Source of the DNA: Clavelina lepadiformis
Lineage: Eukaryota; Chordata; Ascidiacea; Aplousobranchia; Clavelinidae
Direction of reading: 5' to 3'
NCBI RefSeq assembly: GCF_947623445.1
Contig: NC_135246.1
Coordinates: 11,267,856-11,331,855 of the forward strand
Length of the DNA: 64,000 nt
This document shows, piece after piece, positions 1-12,265 of the stretch; position 1 is the stretch's first letter, and each line of letters starts with the position of its first letter. The notes below the pieces were generated by a model, which saw only the letters and a list, made by a program, of their open reading frames with translations, did not search any database and was not told the origin of the DNA. A program made the position numbers and the translations under genes.

Positions 1-1086
1 GGGAAGTGCAGCATTTTGGTATAATCTTTATCCCTCCGGGGAAGGCGATCTGAGAACTAGGCATGCTGCTTGTCCAGTACTCACCGGTGTTAAATGGGGT
101 ACGAAGAATTCTATGTATCATATTCATGTCATTTATATAGTTGCTACATGAATTGTTTGCATTTGCCAGCGCTATACTGTTGTTGTTTTGTCATATGTTT
201 TCTTTTCTGTAGTGAGCAACAAATGGATTCATGAACGGGATCAAGAATTCCACCGAAAGTGTGCGCTAAATAAGAACTCCGACAATCGCATGTTTTGAGC
301 AATTTTAACTCTTTCATCGCTCTTAAGACATCCGATATCCATGTAATGTAAAGCGGAGAACTTTGTTTTTTGGAGATATTGAAGCGTTGAAGACAACACC
401 GATGCGGAAATATTTTACAGAAATTAGAAACCTACTTTGTTTATTTACGGTGCAGTATATATTGTTAAGATCATGACTATGCTTTTCTATACAGTATTAT
501 TTACCTTTGCTAATAAAATGTAGTCTGCCAATTTTGTTTGACTTTTTGCGTTAGTAGCCTAAATTTTGTTTGCTGTATTGCTCAAAACGTCTATAAATCG
601 TAGCGTATTTGAATTGGAAATCGTCCAATGCACAACCAACGCAGACATACTATAACTCAATTGACATACCTAGTTAATTAAAGAAAGTAAAATCAAAATT
701 TTTTTATGTTCGTTTTGATAAGGGACTGGCATACAGTTCGAAACGTAGAAGATGTTTTTTTTTGCAAACAAGGGCGACCACGGCATTGCACCCAACGCAA
801 TTGCAGGATTTGCACCCACAAGGAACTATAATAGAATTTGCTTAATTTCCACGTTTCACCACCTCGTCGCTCGACCAAAAATTATGAAACAAATTTATTA
901 TTCGTACAATAGTAGTTGGCAATTTATAGTGTAGAATTTTGAAAGGCCGTATAGAACGATTTTGATGCATAAATGTTTTGATCCGTATAATTATAGATTT
1001 AGTATAAACACGATTTATAAACGATATAATGTTTATTTTATATCTATGCATGTAGCCCACCTGTTAGGATCAATGTGTTTTCCTAA
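1..1086. other. No supported gene
   Basis: I see no exon set here that joins. The left edge has a minus-strand frame open from the window edge to about position 200, and a very short plus-strand frame ending near 51. Neither could be confirmed. At 781-829 there is a short stretch built from TTGCACCC and GCAATT, related in reverse to the repeat near 1.9 kb. Confidence 0.4.
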
Positions 1087-1777
1087 GGGTGGGATGCACG
1101 AAAAACGAATAAGTACAGATTACTTTTGATCTGCGATCAACTACTGTCGATCTTTACTAACGGTATGCACCAGCGACGATCAGAGATAATCGAGGATTAA
1201 AATAAGGCACTATACACAAACATAACAGTTTTATAAATCCAGTAACACAATGTATAGAACTGTAGAACCATTCAGAACTTTCTTCCGTTCAAATTTACCT
1301 GCTCGTGAACAAGTTAAACAGTCTATCGGCAGCCTAGTTACAATGTTAAAATAATAAGAACTTTATGGTAGCCCATTTATGATACCAAATCCTAAGCTTG
1401 GCTGATATATCCCCTTGATAGGGCTATATCAGTGCTAGGATCTCATAAACAGACAGATACCCAGGCTAATGATGCCTAATGCCAATCAACAAACTAATGA
1501 TGTCCATTGCTTATAAATCTTTCAGAAAGTGCTTGGCCTATCTCTCTGTATTAACTTATGCTGTCTTGAACAATGGGATGTCATGTAGTCTCCATATCAT
1601 CTCGGTTCCAAATCATTAGGCTTTTAGCGTTGATCAAGATCATGCGTCGATCACGTGATCATCAGGAGATCGTACTTGGTGCATGGCAATTAAGGATCCG
1701 CTTAAAACCTAGATCATGTGATCACAGTTTAAGCTTTAATCCTTGATCAAGATGATCTGGAGTGGTGCATCCCACCC
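1087..1777. mobile_element. Non-autonomous DNA element with 13-bp perfect terminal inverted repeats
   Basis: GGGTGGGATGCAC at 1087-1099 is matched by its exact reverse complement GTGCATCCCACCC at 1765-1777. Just inside each end lie further inverted similarities: ATGCACCA followed by ACGATC on the left at about 1164-1180, and the same order on the reverse strand of the right end near 1660-1690. The ends are crowded with GATC and TGATCA. No transposase frame is seen in the 691 bp. No clean target duplication is visible (CCTAA on the left, AAAATC on the right), so I do not assign a superfamily. Confidence 0.6.
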
Positions 1778-1867
1778 AAAATCGTTCAACTGTTTTCTAC
1801 GGTATGTACGTAACGTATTTCCTTATGCATTACAGTAATTGTTTGCTGTGGTCCCAAAGCCCAAACG

Positions 1868-2000
1868 TGTGCAATTGCGTGTGGGTGAAATTCCGTTTGG
1901 GCGCAATTTTGTGCGGTTTTAATCCCGCGTAGGTGCAATTACATTGGGTGCAATCCCGTGTGGGTGCAACTTCGCAGGTGCAATTCCGCGGGTGCAATCA
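1868..2000. repeat. Degenerate short tandem repeat, unit near GTGCAATTCCGTGTGG
   Basis: The motif GGTGCAA(T/C) recurs about seven times in 130 bp, spaced roughly 15-25 bp and separated by TCCGTGTG, TCCGCG or TACATTG variants. A reversed fragment of the same motif occurs at about 781-829. It looks like a decayed minisatellite or the subterminal part of a transposon. No coding potential is seen in it. Confidence 0.6.
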
Positions 2001-2866
2001 CTATGGAACCGCAAACAAGTACCGGGATGTAACTTCTTGCAATAAAGTGCTAATTGCAACATCTTGGTAGAACAATGCAGTTTTAGCTCTCCCTTAATTA
2101 AAATACAGGTTACAATGTTACATGCTCGGTGTGAAAACAATTAACAAAGCCCGAAACGTTTTACATAAATCATTAACTTTAGCGGTCACACACTTTAATA
2201 CTTTCCGAGTGTTGCTTAGACTACAGTGTTTTGCAAGTTAATATCTCAGTAAAAAAATTGTCAAGGTTAGAGGTTTTAAGATTTAGATAACCTGTAACCC
2301 AAGTGTCCTTAAACTATTGTTTTACTCAATAAGCAGCAGCGTGAAAACCACATACATATTATTCTAAACATACACATACATGTATGTTATTTTGATTAAA
2401 CGCTAAAATAGGCAGCTACAGATAGCAAAGAAGAATTGATGTCGGAAGTTTTAGTCAACTCACGACTAATAGGCCTCCTTAATATGTTTTGTTGGATCGG
2501 TTTAAAGGAAAAGGAAGGTGACAACAAGGTTAAAGAAAAGTCATAAAATTTTCCAAACAATATCAAGTTGATTCAAAACAAGGTCGGACTTGTTGAAGTA
2601 GTTTGCAAATCTTTTGAGCCTAAATATGTAGGATAACTGATTTTCAGTTTTGAGTTGCAGCAGTTTCAAAAGCAAATTAAACAACTAGCGAGCATAAATG
2701 TAGCAAGGCAGTGAGCAACAAAAACTCAATTGTTTGAAGTACATTTTACATTATAATTGCATAATGTAACACAATGCTGGAAAATAGCTATATTGATTTT
2801 GTTTCAAGTTACATGCATAAATCCAATTTTAAAGTTATCAAATTATTTAATGTTGCAGAAAACAAA

Positions 2867-5800
2867 ATGGTTGAAAACATATCTAGTGATGTCACCGCGT
2901 TAAAGCGACCGTCAAGGTCGTCAGAAGAAAACGCTTTCAACAAGGTTCAACGCAAAAAGTTGAAACGTAGATTCTACTTAATTTCGTTGGGAGTGGTTTT
3001 ATTGTTTAGCGGTTATTCAGCGGTAATTTCTCTACAATCAAGTATTAATATCACTGATGGCGCTGGTAAGAGACCGTAGGCCATTTCATTGTTTTAGTTA
3101 TTAGTTTATTACGATGTTAAAATTGGTAGATGTTTTTACTGTTTGACTTTGCTTAAATAGATGTTGATATAACAGAACTTCTGTTACGTTTTAGGCACAC
3201 GCTCCATTTCAACAACGTATGTCACACAAGTTTTTGTTAGTTTTTTCATTGCTCCGTTTCTCTTAAGACTTCTTTCGCCAAAAGTTGTTCTTATAATATC
3301 AGAATGTTGCTACCTGGTGTATGTGGCTGCCAACTTTTTCCCTTGTAAGGATGGTATAAACTGCTCAAAATTGTTAGTTTTAAAACTGTTTTTTTTCTGT
3401 GTGTTATTTTGTTATGTTATCAAATTGAGTGTTAACTTTTAAACAACTTACAGTATTTCATATTTCTAAGCAACTGTAACATTGACGATTGGAAGTATTT
3501 TCGCTGCCTTTGCCGAAGCACTGTTTTGGGTTCCTGTGGCAATTTGCTTCGTTCATTTTGGCAAGGAATACCACAAATACAGTGATCAGCCGGAAGTGGT
3601 CTGTTTAATGCTGTTTAATGGAATTTTGTTCGGCATGTTTATGCTCAACCAGGTTAGTATGACAACACTGGTTGTAAGAAACTTACATAATTACTAAGAT
3701 CTAATCATTAATGGACATTGAACCTTGAAGGCATAGTTAACATTAAATTGCCGTTTCCTTAGAAATCTCGGGTAAAATCCTTGCTTGAACTGCCTGTGAC
3801 TATACGTTGCAAAAGATTTTAAAGAAAACGAATTTGTGAAAGATTCGTTAGTTGGTTTTATAAAAAATGGAAGTTGATTAATGGAAAGCAGAAAAGAAGC
3901 AACACAAACTCAGTCCCGTTACGTTTTAGAATAACAGAGTCCCCATGTACCATGACCGCAATTGAAAAAATAGCGCACCATCGCTCAACCCTATAATAAT
4001 TACTTAGATTTATTAATTTAATGACTCTTCTACGTTGGTCATCGTGAAAACATGACAATACGCGTAAACTTTATCACCCGTATATTTTCAATTCATTCCT
4101 GTAGATTTTGGGCAACACTTTTGTTTTCCTCATATTACATTTTCTAACGTCATCCAGCCACGGCAATCAGCTCGAAATAACAAAGATTGAAAATACATCG
4201 TTAATGCCGGCTCTTCCTACTGTCACCGAATCGACTTACACGTCGATGGCAGAACTCTCCGTTAATCCCTTTCAGTTCTGTGGAGCAAATGACTGTCAAG
4301 ATCCAAATGTAACCAAAAGCAACATCACACAATATGTTCCTAGCAATCCCGTTGCCTTATACGCTCTGCTGGGTTGCTTTGTTGCCGTCATGTTGTCTGG
4401 CATTGTAATTCACTTTTTGCTGGTGCCTGATATTTCATTGAAAACCCTCAACAAACAAAGTTATAAGCCTTCCAATAAACAATCTGCTGAAGAAGTTGAT
4501 TTAGCGACGATCAACCATGTCAACACTGAGAATGAAGGAAATTTAAGAAAGGTAAGAGGTGCAAGCCAAGCATTAACATTGTAACCTGTATATATCAGCT
4601 AGTTGCAATTTTCGAAGTGTTGATTTTGACCTAATACATTTTACTCCACTCAAAAAGTTTGCTCTGAAGGTCTTGTTGCTTAGATTTTCCATATGACATG
4701 CTCGGCTATCAAGGATTCCTTTATTATGTTCTTCCATCCGCTTCATTTGCTGGTTGCGCCTATGATGATTTATTTTGGGCTTGATTTTGCATTCGTTATC
4801 TCGGAAGCGACGAGGTCATTGGCATCATGTGCGCTTGGAGTCAGTCAGGTATAGTGCAGTTTCAGTTCAGTATTTTCATATTGTTTAAGAAACCATTTTC
4901 TGTGATGAGAACTCGGGACATACGTATCAACTGTGTGTGCAATACGCTTATTCTGTCGTATCAATTAGATCTTTGTATTTGAAAGGTTGGATCTGGTATG
5001 ATAACATTTGCATCTTTCAACGCACTGACATGCTATATATCGGGACGACATCTGGGTAAATACGGACCCTTAACATTGGTAATTGTCGGCATGATATTTG
5101 ACCTAATTGCCCAAATCATCATGTTAAGTTGGACTCCGATCATGGATGCTTTGTGGGTTATTTATCTACTTTTTTCTCTCTGGGGCATCTCCAATGCTCT
5201 CTGGCAAGTCAGCATGGCTGGTAGGTTCAAGAAGTTATTGCCATGATCTTTTGAAGATATCATTTAGGTTTTTAACCCTTATACTAGTTCAGTTAAACAC
5301 AACTTTTTGTTTTCGTAACAGCCACGTATGGCAGTGATATTTACAAGACGAAAGAGGTCTCTTTTAGTTTGTGGTGCGTCTGCTTTGCATTGGGGATGGC
5401 CATAGAAACAAGCATAGGTGGACTACTTTGCGTTCGGCAAAAGATCTACATCTTAATGTCATGGTTAATAATCGCAATTGGCTTGTTTAGTAAGTTAAAT
5501 TGTGAACTATCGCAATGTTCGCAAATTACGAGGCTATGTCATTTTCAGAATAAAGAAATTGAATGCATAGCTTACCACAGTTTTATATAGTATTCGTTGT
5601 GCGATTTGGTCTATGAAACCTAAGTAATATTGTGATATTATTATGTTTTAGCTTTACATGCAAGAAAATCAAGAAAACGCTTCGCCTAACTTGAACGATC
5701 ATCTTAAAACATTTACCACAGCTTGCATATTATGCTCATTCTTGTATCACGTGTTTTTGACATCAAAATCAAAATACAGTCAGACCTCGTTAATCCGGGC

Positions 5801-7718
5801 CACTTTGTTTCGTCATAAAATGTCGGTTTAGCGGGGTATCCAGATTATAGGAAAGCGAAAAATCAATCAATCTTGCAAATGCAGTACCGTGTTCAAAACG
5901 CAGTGTGCACCTTACTCCAATTTAAAGTATGCGTATGCGTAGGAGTTTAAACTGGAACATTATTATGCGTACATCATGGCTATTGTTTCGTCAACTGACT
6001 CTGTATCTAGGTCCTAGGACAATCATGAATCATTTTCGCTTCACTCTTAATAATCCGGTTATCGGATTTTATTGCTATTTTTTTAGCACATTTGTTCCAA
6101 AACTTTTGTGTCGGAGTCTTACAGCGGGGTTTCCGAATTAAATGCAGGGGTAAAATGCATAGGAAGAAATCCGTTCCCGGCAGTTTTATGTCGGATAACG
6201 GGGATTCCGGTTGTTCGGGGTTCGGATTAACGAGGTCTCACCTGTATACGGTATGCTGCATTATGGTGCAGCAAAAATGAAATATTTACCCGGAGTATCG
6301 ATATTTATTGTATAGGCCTACCACAAAAACTTACATTTATGAAAAATATATTTGCATAACTTGTACAAAGATAGTGTTTACAACTTAACATTACAACTTA
6401 ATAAATGTATAGGCGTGCCACCTATACAACTACACTGGAATCTCGTTTTCCGTATTTTATTTATTCCAAACTCCCACCGTCTGACACAGCGATCAGCAAA
6501 CGAATTTCCCCCTAACCACATTTTAACGTATTATATTGACACTGTATTCCGTTTCGTGATTCCAGAAACCTCACTTACCCAACGCAATGCTCGGTGGACA
6601 AAATGGTTTTTGCATTGTACCTAACTTAAGTAATGAATTCAATGTGTTCCTTTAATCCGGAATGGAAAAGCCCGGTTTCCAACTTGGGCAAAGAAATTTT
6701 GGAACAAACCTTACAAAATCATTAAATTAACTCACGGTTTACTCAAAGTGGTAGTCATGCATGAATGGATCAAGCCCAAACAATGTCCATAGAATAAAAA
6801 TCGATGACAACTAATGGACCTTTGCGTGATTGACTTGGTGCGTGCGTTCATGCGCGATCTCATAAGATAAAGGTTTGACAATATTGTGCGTCGACGTCCA
6901 TAACGTTTTTTGTTTTATTTGGACATTCTCTAGTACACAGTAGTCTAGTACTTTAGTACGAAAAACACTCATTATGCGCATTTTCAGCGCGGTAATGAAC
7001 GAAAAAGCGTATGAGACACCTAGTCCTTAACCTCATTGGTAGTGCAAACTCATGCCAAAGAGTTTCAAAAGAGAAACCTGCACAGAAATTACAAAGAAAA
7101 GCGAGTCCAATCAGGAAGCAAACACATCCAAGTGCAATTCTAATTTGTGCACAGCAAGGCTTACGTGTTCCTATGAAAATGAACGACATGCAACCTGACG
7201 TTATACCGGCCTAAATGTATAAATTCAAAACTGAATTCAGAGCCATACTTTGCTCGTTGCGGTATTCGCCGAAACCTTCTTTTGCAACCACCCGATATTT
7301 TGCGAAAATTATTTGAAGCAATGGAATTTAGCACGTACAGTAGTCAAGTATTTAACTAAACTAAGCCTTTTGTTGAACGAGTCAAACGCTTAAATGTAGC
7401 AATAGTACTCAAATGGCACCTTTGTCACCACAATGGTATAAAAAATGTATTTGGAAACGAGTTTATTGCAAACTATAAGTTATTTCATTTGTATTATGTC
7501 GATTTGTTATTTGAAAATTGCATATGATCTGGTGAGAAAATGATTCTTATTAACGGGATCCCACTTGTAGTGTTTATTGCTTACATCTTATATGTAATAG
7601 CTTTGTAGTTTTTAAGCCTTAATAGACATCGAAAATGTTTGCTTTTAATGTTTTAGCACTGCACGCAAGAAATCTAAGAAAACGTTCGGCAAGAAATAGA
7701 AGTGCACCAACACCTTGA
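2867..7718 (+). CDS. UNC93-like multipass membrane protein with two alternative last exons
   Basis: The exons are 2867-3065, 3195-3344, 3471-3652, 4105-4551, 4684-4848, 4986-5220 and 5322-5489, followed by a terminal exon at 5652-5689 (stop TAA) or 7657-7718 (stop TGA). All phases join, giving about 527 or 535 aa, in the range of UNC93A/UNC93B1. The first hydrophobic segment (FSGYSAVISLQSSIN) and a later segment (CALGVSQVGSGMITF) are typical of UNC93, an MFS-related family of about 10-12 membrane passes. UNC93B1 handles Toll-like receptor trafficking and UNC93A is thought to associate with K+ channels; which role applies here cannot be told. Exon 4 encodes a large lumenal loop with N-glycosylation sequons (NTS, NVT, NIT). 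An in-frame ATG lies upstream at 2774, but a TTGCAG acceptor-like site just before 2867 makes the later start more likely. Confidence 0.8.
5652..5689 (+). CDS. Proximal alternative terminal exon of the UNC93-like gene
   Basis: After the acceptor TATGTTTTAG this exon encodes a tail TLHARKSRKRFA and a TAA stop, joined in phase 1 to the exon ending at 5489. The tail is short and basic (RKSRKR), so it would be cytosolic and could act as a trafficking signal, which is inference. It is closely similar to the exon at 7657-7718, so the two are probably a duplicated last exon used alternatively, or one is a dead copy. Confidence 0.65.
5777..6244. mobile_element. pogo/Tc1-mariner-like MITE flanked by TA
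   Basis: The left end reads CAGTCAGACCTCGTTAATCC and the right end, read on the minus strand, CAGGTGAGACCTCGTTAATCC; each is flanked by a TA dinucleotide (5775-5776 and 6245-6246). The CCTCGTTAATCCG core, and TAATCCGG/TATCCGG words repeated inside, are typical of pogo/Tigger-type elements, which insert at TA. The element is 468 bp with no transposase frame, so it is non-autonomous. It lies in the last intron of the UNC93-like gene, between the two alternative terminal exons. Confidence 0.75.
7657..7718 (+). CDS. Distal alternative terminal exon of the UNC93-like gene
   Basis: After the acceptor AATGTTTTAG this exon encodes TLHARNLRKRSARNRSAPTP followed by TGA, in the same phase 1 as the proximal exon. 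The first dozen residues match the proximal version almost position for position, and the acceptor-flanking sequence is also similar. This version is eight residues longer and adds more Arg and Ser. Transcripts using it would carry a roughly 2.2 kb last intron containing the pogo-like MITE at 5777-6244. Confidence 0.55.
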
Positions 7719-10356
7719 AACTTTTATTTTAATCATTGCTTTACGTATTATACCAGCATCTGTGTCACACCTATAGCTAACTTAAGTAAAACTAAACCGT
7801 AAAGTTTTAAAACTAAACCTAACTAAACCGTATGCAGATATGAGATAATTTGCATCTCAGTTGATTTAGAATTTTAGAGAATAAAAAGTTGGTATTAGAT
7901 GTTTGCACAACATGGATGATATGGATCGATTGGTTTAAACATGATATAAAAATTGAATTGTTTGTATATTTATTAAAGACTATATAGTATATAAGACTAT
8001 ATAAGATATACAGTATAGTATATATGTATATACAGTATATATATAATACAGTATATAAGACTATATATATTGTGGTACTGTTTGAACTTTATCAGCTTTT
8101 GTCTTTAAGCCTCTTTAAAAGAAATAACTGAGAAATTGGTGAAGCTTTGAAAGCAAAGATAACTTTTACGCTTCATAAACTACATTGACAAATTTCTGCA
8201 GTTGGGTAAATGAAAGCAGCACGCAGGTATAAAGTAGCATTCACAGTATACTTGCTCATTATAATTTGAAGTAAAATATTTGTTTCGGAAAATGTGTGGC
8301 ACACTTTGGCTGTAAGAAAATCATTCTAGGAGGAGTGGGTGAAGTGACGCAACGAAAATGCAACTAAAGGGCTCTTAGATTCAAATCGTTGCTGTAGTTG
8401 TGTAATTTATAGCAACTTTGCACTGAATGTAACATTTCTATACGTCGAAAATCACTATAACTTAATTTGACGTAAGTTTTAACAGATTATATGTTACGAA
8501 AGTCAGCACTAAACTTTCTGGCTCTATGCTGCATGGTTTGCAGCGTGTGGTTTTCACTATTTACGTTAAACATTTTGTCTGTCGATGTAGTTATAAGTAC
8601 ATCTCAACCTTTATTAGTCGCGACAAAAACTTTAAATATAAAAAATCTCCGCAACCTAAGGCTCGACACCACATATTAAAAAATTGCAGTAAACATTTCT
8701 ACTGCAAAGTAAAGCATCCTTGCTTAAACTAATTTCAAACTGCCATAAAAGTACTGAACTGCCCGTTAGCTTCGTGTGTGCAATAACAAAGTTTGTTTTC
8801 TGAACCTCCAATTTTGGAGCGCCGTGCAATTGCAAGCAATTTTTGAAATGAGGCGTGTCCCTATACATAATGTTTTGTTTGTGCAGTTTACTGTTCGATA
8901 CACTGGTACGTTAACTCTCAATTTGGATACTATTGAGTTGTTGTAAAAACTTAATATTGCCTGCTTGGGTAATGTTATTCTATGCAAGGATTACTTTGAC
9001 TTATAGTCGACAGCTTGCATGTTAGCTTTACTGTTTTCGTTACAAAAGCTATAGGTACTACCTCCGACGTGGTTCCTTTTCTTGTATTAAGTATACAGTA
9101 CAACAGATAAGTACGTTTTGCTTTTGTTTAAGTTTCTGTCACACCGTTGTATGGTTTGATAACTACAAGAAACTTCTGCTACAATAGATGGGTCAAAAGT
9201 CAAGAAACTAAAGGCCAAGTTATACCAGAAGCTCCAAGCAACGTTTTCTTATAAAAATAGGGTTATATTAGTTGCAGTTAAGTCTAATTTAAAAAACATG
9301 ACTCTAAAATGGTACGGTTGAAACGGTACGCGACCCAGGAGTTGAAAAACACTAATTTCCACGTGTCAACATTCATGTTGTAGCCTTACACTCTACTTAC
9401 GTTTCTATGAGCGTTCGGCAAAACTCTTCAAACAATCTTAAATGCGGGCTAATAAGAAGTCGTGTGCAAAGTATGTTTATGCAAAAAGTTTACTACCAGA
9501 ATAAGCGTATGTCACGAAAGAAATAAAGGTACATGTTTGAACTAAAATTTTATAAAAGTGTGAAATGCCACATTGTCTTGTATCCACGAACAATCTTCGT
9601 CGAACATCTCGTGATTCTTAACATGAGCCACATGGTTTGAATGATTTCATTACTAGGGTTAAAGTAAGGACCCGTGGTCTTTTTTCATTCCTTTTAACAC
9701 AAAATGCACCTATAGTTTGCAATGAATGATGAAAAAATTTAAGATACACAAGTGAAAAAACAGTTTTCCTACAGCTACTCACATCATAAAAGGAAAGGCC
9801 CGACACGGTAAAGATGGAATCTTTTATTTTATTATTTTGAACAAAGAGCAATAAAGATATGTATTGTCGCTATCAATCGCTTAAACCAACGACACGTTTG
9901 CTTCGTACATTTAAAAATAAAAAACGAAACTGTCAACCATCGCAAAATCTAAATTAAACTGTTTTAGCCTGAGCCTCAATGAGGCAAGTTCCAAAAATAC
10001 ATTGCATGTGCAACTACATCACATGACCGTATTCGAGGCTGACTTTTGTTGCGTTACATCTCGTACGAAATCTTGCACGCAGTGTTTCCCTTATCCGCTG
10101 GTTATAGCTCATTAAAAATAAGAGAAACCTTTGCAGTGGACTATAACCTTCATGTTAGCTATGGTTTACATCTTCTTAGTAAGCAAATGTTCATTTCTTT
10201 AATTGCATTTTATTGATTTCGACAGTGTATTGACATGCAGTTTATATAACAGAACATTAACATGACAGAAGTGAAAGCACACATACTATTATTTTCGTGA
10301 AAGTTTTCTGACCAATTATGGTCGTCATTATCAATTGCATTCGAACTTGATTAAGA
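7719..10356. other. Gene-poor interval
   Basis: Apart from the TATA tract I see no exon chain here. A frame beginning at 8491 starts with Met and a hydrophobic stretch resembling a signal peptide, but no downstream exon could be joined to it. I therefore leave it unannotated. Confidence 0.5.
7971..8071. repeat. AT-rich microsatellite-like tract (TATA/TATAC repeats)
   Basis: About 100 bp made almost only of TATATAGTATA, TATACAGTATA and TATAAGACTATA words. It has no coding content and lies in the gene-poor stretch between the UNC93-like gene and the lectin domain. Confidence 0.8.
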
Positions 10357-10948
10357 TTAAACTGCGACTTCGCATAAACCGTAATTTTCTGAAGGACAGC
10401 TGCCGTCATTCGTGTTTGTGTCCCAGAGCATGCCGCAGTCTTCGTTATCGCCGATGTAGTTGTTTAGTTCTCCCACGTCCCATAGAATGTTAGCATCTGA
10501 GCCGAGCACTCCGTCGACCCACACAAAAGTATTTTCTTCTGCTAAATCGTCCAAGCCAACCCAAGCGCCACGAGCCGAGAGCTCGTCGAAAAGGATTCCG
10601 CGAAACAAACAACAATCCTCCGCAAATTAGAACTGTTCTGGCAGTTCATTCAAACCACTTAATTTCGTTATGTGATGACGATTAAATTATCTTTAAATAG
10701 TCGAAAACAATAGAAAATAATTTTCAAAATCTTTCGTTCGTTTTTCTATACGGCTCTACTCAATAAGAAATCTTTGTCTATGAATGATCTTAGTTTTCTT
10801 ACTGTCTTATTGCAAAGTCACGCTAAATCACCGCCCAACTTTTGGCACTCGATTCTGGCATCTTTCCAGAAGAACTTCTTGTCGGTCAGTTTGTAACGGT
10901 AGGGATATGTTGGAACGAACCAGCCCGAATCATTGACCTTTTCCAATC
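10357..10948 (-). CDS. C-type lectin domain protein, partial gene model
   Basis: Two exon-like blocks read on the minus strand. 10948-10822 encodes FFWKDARIECQKLGGDLA, the classic start of a C-type lectin fold with its first long-loop cysteine. 10617-10357 encodes GAWVGLDDLAEENTFVWVDG, then NEDCGMLW and a final YGLCEV with a stop, giving the WIGL-like strand and the conserved C-terminal cysteines. The usual calcium/sugar motifs are altered: EPN or QPD reads ELN, and WND reads TND. The first block ends in phase 2 (donor GTGACT) while the best acceptor of the second (GCGGAG) is phase 0, so a micro-exon may be missed or the locus may be broken. No signal-peptide exon was found upstream. Domain identity is firm; an intact gene is not. 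Confidence 0.65.
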
Positions 10949-12265
10949 CTGAAATTATATTCGAAAATTTTTTCAAAATGTGAAAGTTATTCAAACACTG
11001 CGACCTTGATTATCCTGAGAGAGCCGAATAACGGAAAATGATTTTGAAGAAAGCAAACCTTTCGGAAATTTCTTGGCACTGCCGTTTAAGGCAAAAAGGT
11101 CCCATAAAATAAGTCCCGTTTTAAAGATCTTATATGTGATGTCGGCGCACATGTAATGTTTTGTTTATTTTTTGGAACTTGCTGTATGTAGGCACAGGCT
11201 AAAACAGTTTGTTTAAAGTGAGTGATAATTGAAAGTTTTTCTTTTTTATTTCTTTTTCTTAAATGTGGGGAAAGAATGTGTCATTGGTTTCAAGCGGTTG
11301 ATAGTGAAAGCGATGAAGCAAGTTTACTCGTCGTGCAGAAAATGACACGCACAGTTAGCATTTTATTAAAAGTGTGTAACAAACGATTACATTTACGTAA
11401 GTGCTAATGTTTCGTTGAATTTTAAGGATATAACTCACATGACTATTTTATTTAGTAGCTTACGTCTCATTATACAGAAAAGTTTGCAAAGTTCAATCCA
11501 TCCTTTCCAGTAGGCAATAATGAACCAATGTAATATGCAATGACATACACATCAGTTGTAATTAAAAGGTAACTATACTTACATAAAAACATTAACAACA
11601 AAGTCTGTTGTTTAGAGAGATATTTAAATGAATAGTTCAGCAGCGCACAAAATTAATAGTAACTGAAACAAATTACAGCACTTTTATACCAATATGGCAG
11701 CAAAATTGTTGCATGTTTAATAAACTTTTAGACTTTAGAGTAATAGCAAAGATTTTTGAGCATTTTATGCCTAACAAGGTTCTTAACGGCAACCCCGCCC
11801 TCCCATTACAATAGCGAGTGATTTCTAAGCTTTTTGAGTGCTAATATTGATTGGCAGTAAGCACATTCTATACAATCAAGTGCTCTTACCCAAAGTTTGA
11901 AACATCTCGACATAAAAAGTTTTTCAAAATGCTGACTTCAAGCGTTTGGACAAATATTGTCGTAGTTTTGTGAGGTAGAACAACAAAGATTTAATCAATT
12001 AAGTATAAATTTGTCTGTACAACAGTTACACCTATATGCCATCACCAAAAAGGAGGTATAGGGCATTTGTCGGATTTGTAATATGTCGTGTTAATAGCAT
12101 GCATGGTTCAGTTTAGTGTACCGAAAACATTCAAATTTTGAAAGAATATGTTCAGGTAATTCACAGGCACAAATAAAAGGCTTGTTCATAGAATGTTAAC
12201 AACATATTTTCAGTGAGTAGTCCTACCCTAATGCTCGCTTTTAGTTGAAATCTATCAGGTTTACA
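10949..12265. other. No supported gene
   Basis: This interval lies between the lectin domain (minus) and the claudin-like gene (plus), so it should contain the 5' ends of both. I see no additional exon that joins either of them. Confidence 0.4.

Noticed and set aside
1..200. Minus-strand frame open from the window edge (SIALANANNSCSNYINDM...) and a short plus-strand frame ending in TGA near 51
   Set aside because: Both are cut by the window edge, show no recognisable domain and compete with each other; neither has a splice partner inside the window.
8491..8679. Short plus-strand frame with a hydrophobic, signal-peptide-like start
   Set aside because: No downstream exon joins it and there is no similarity I recognise; hydrophobic frames are common in AT-rich DNA.
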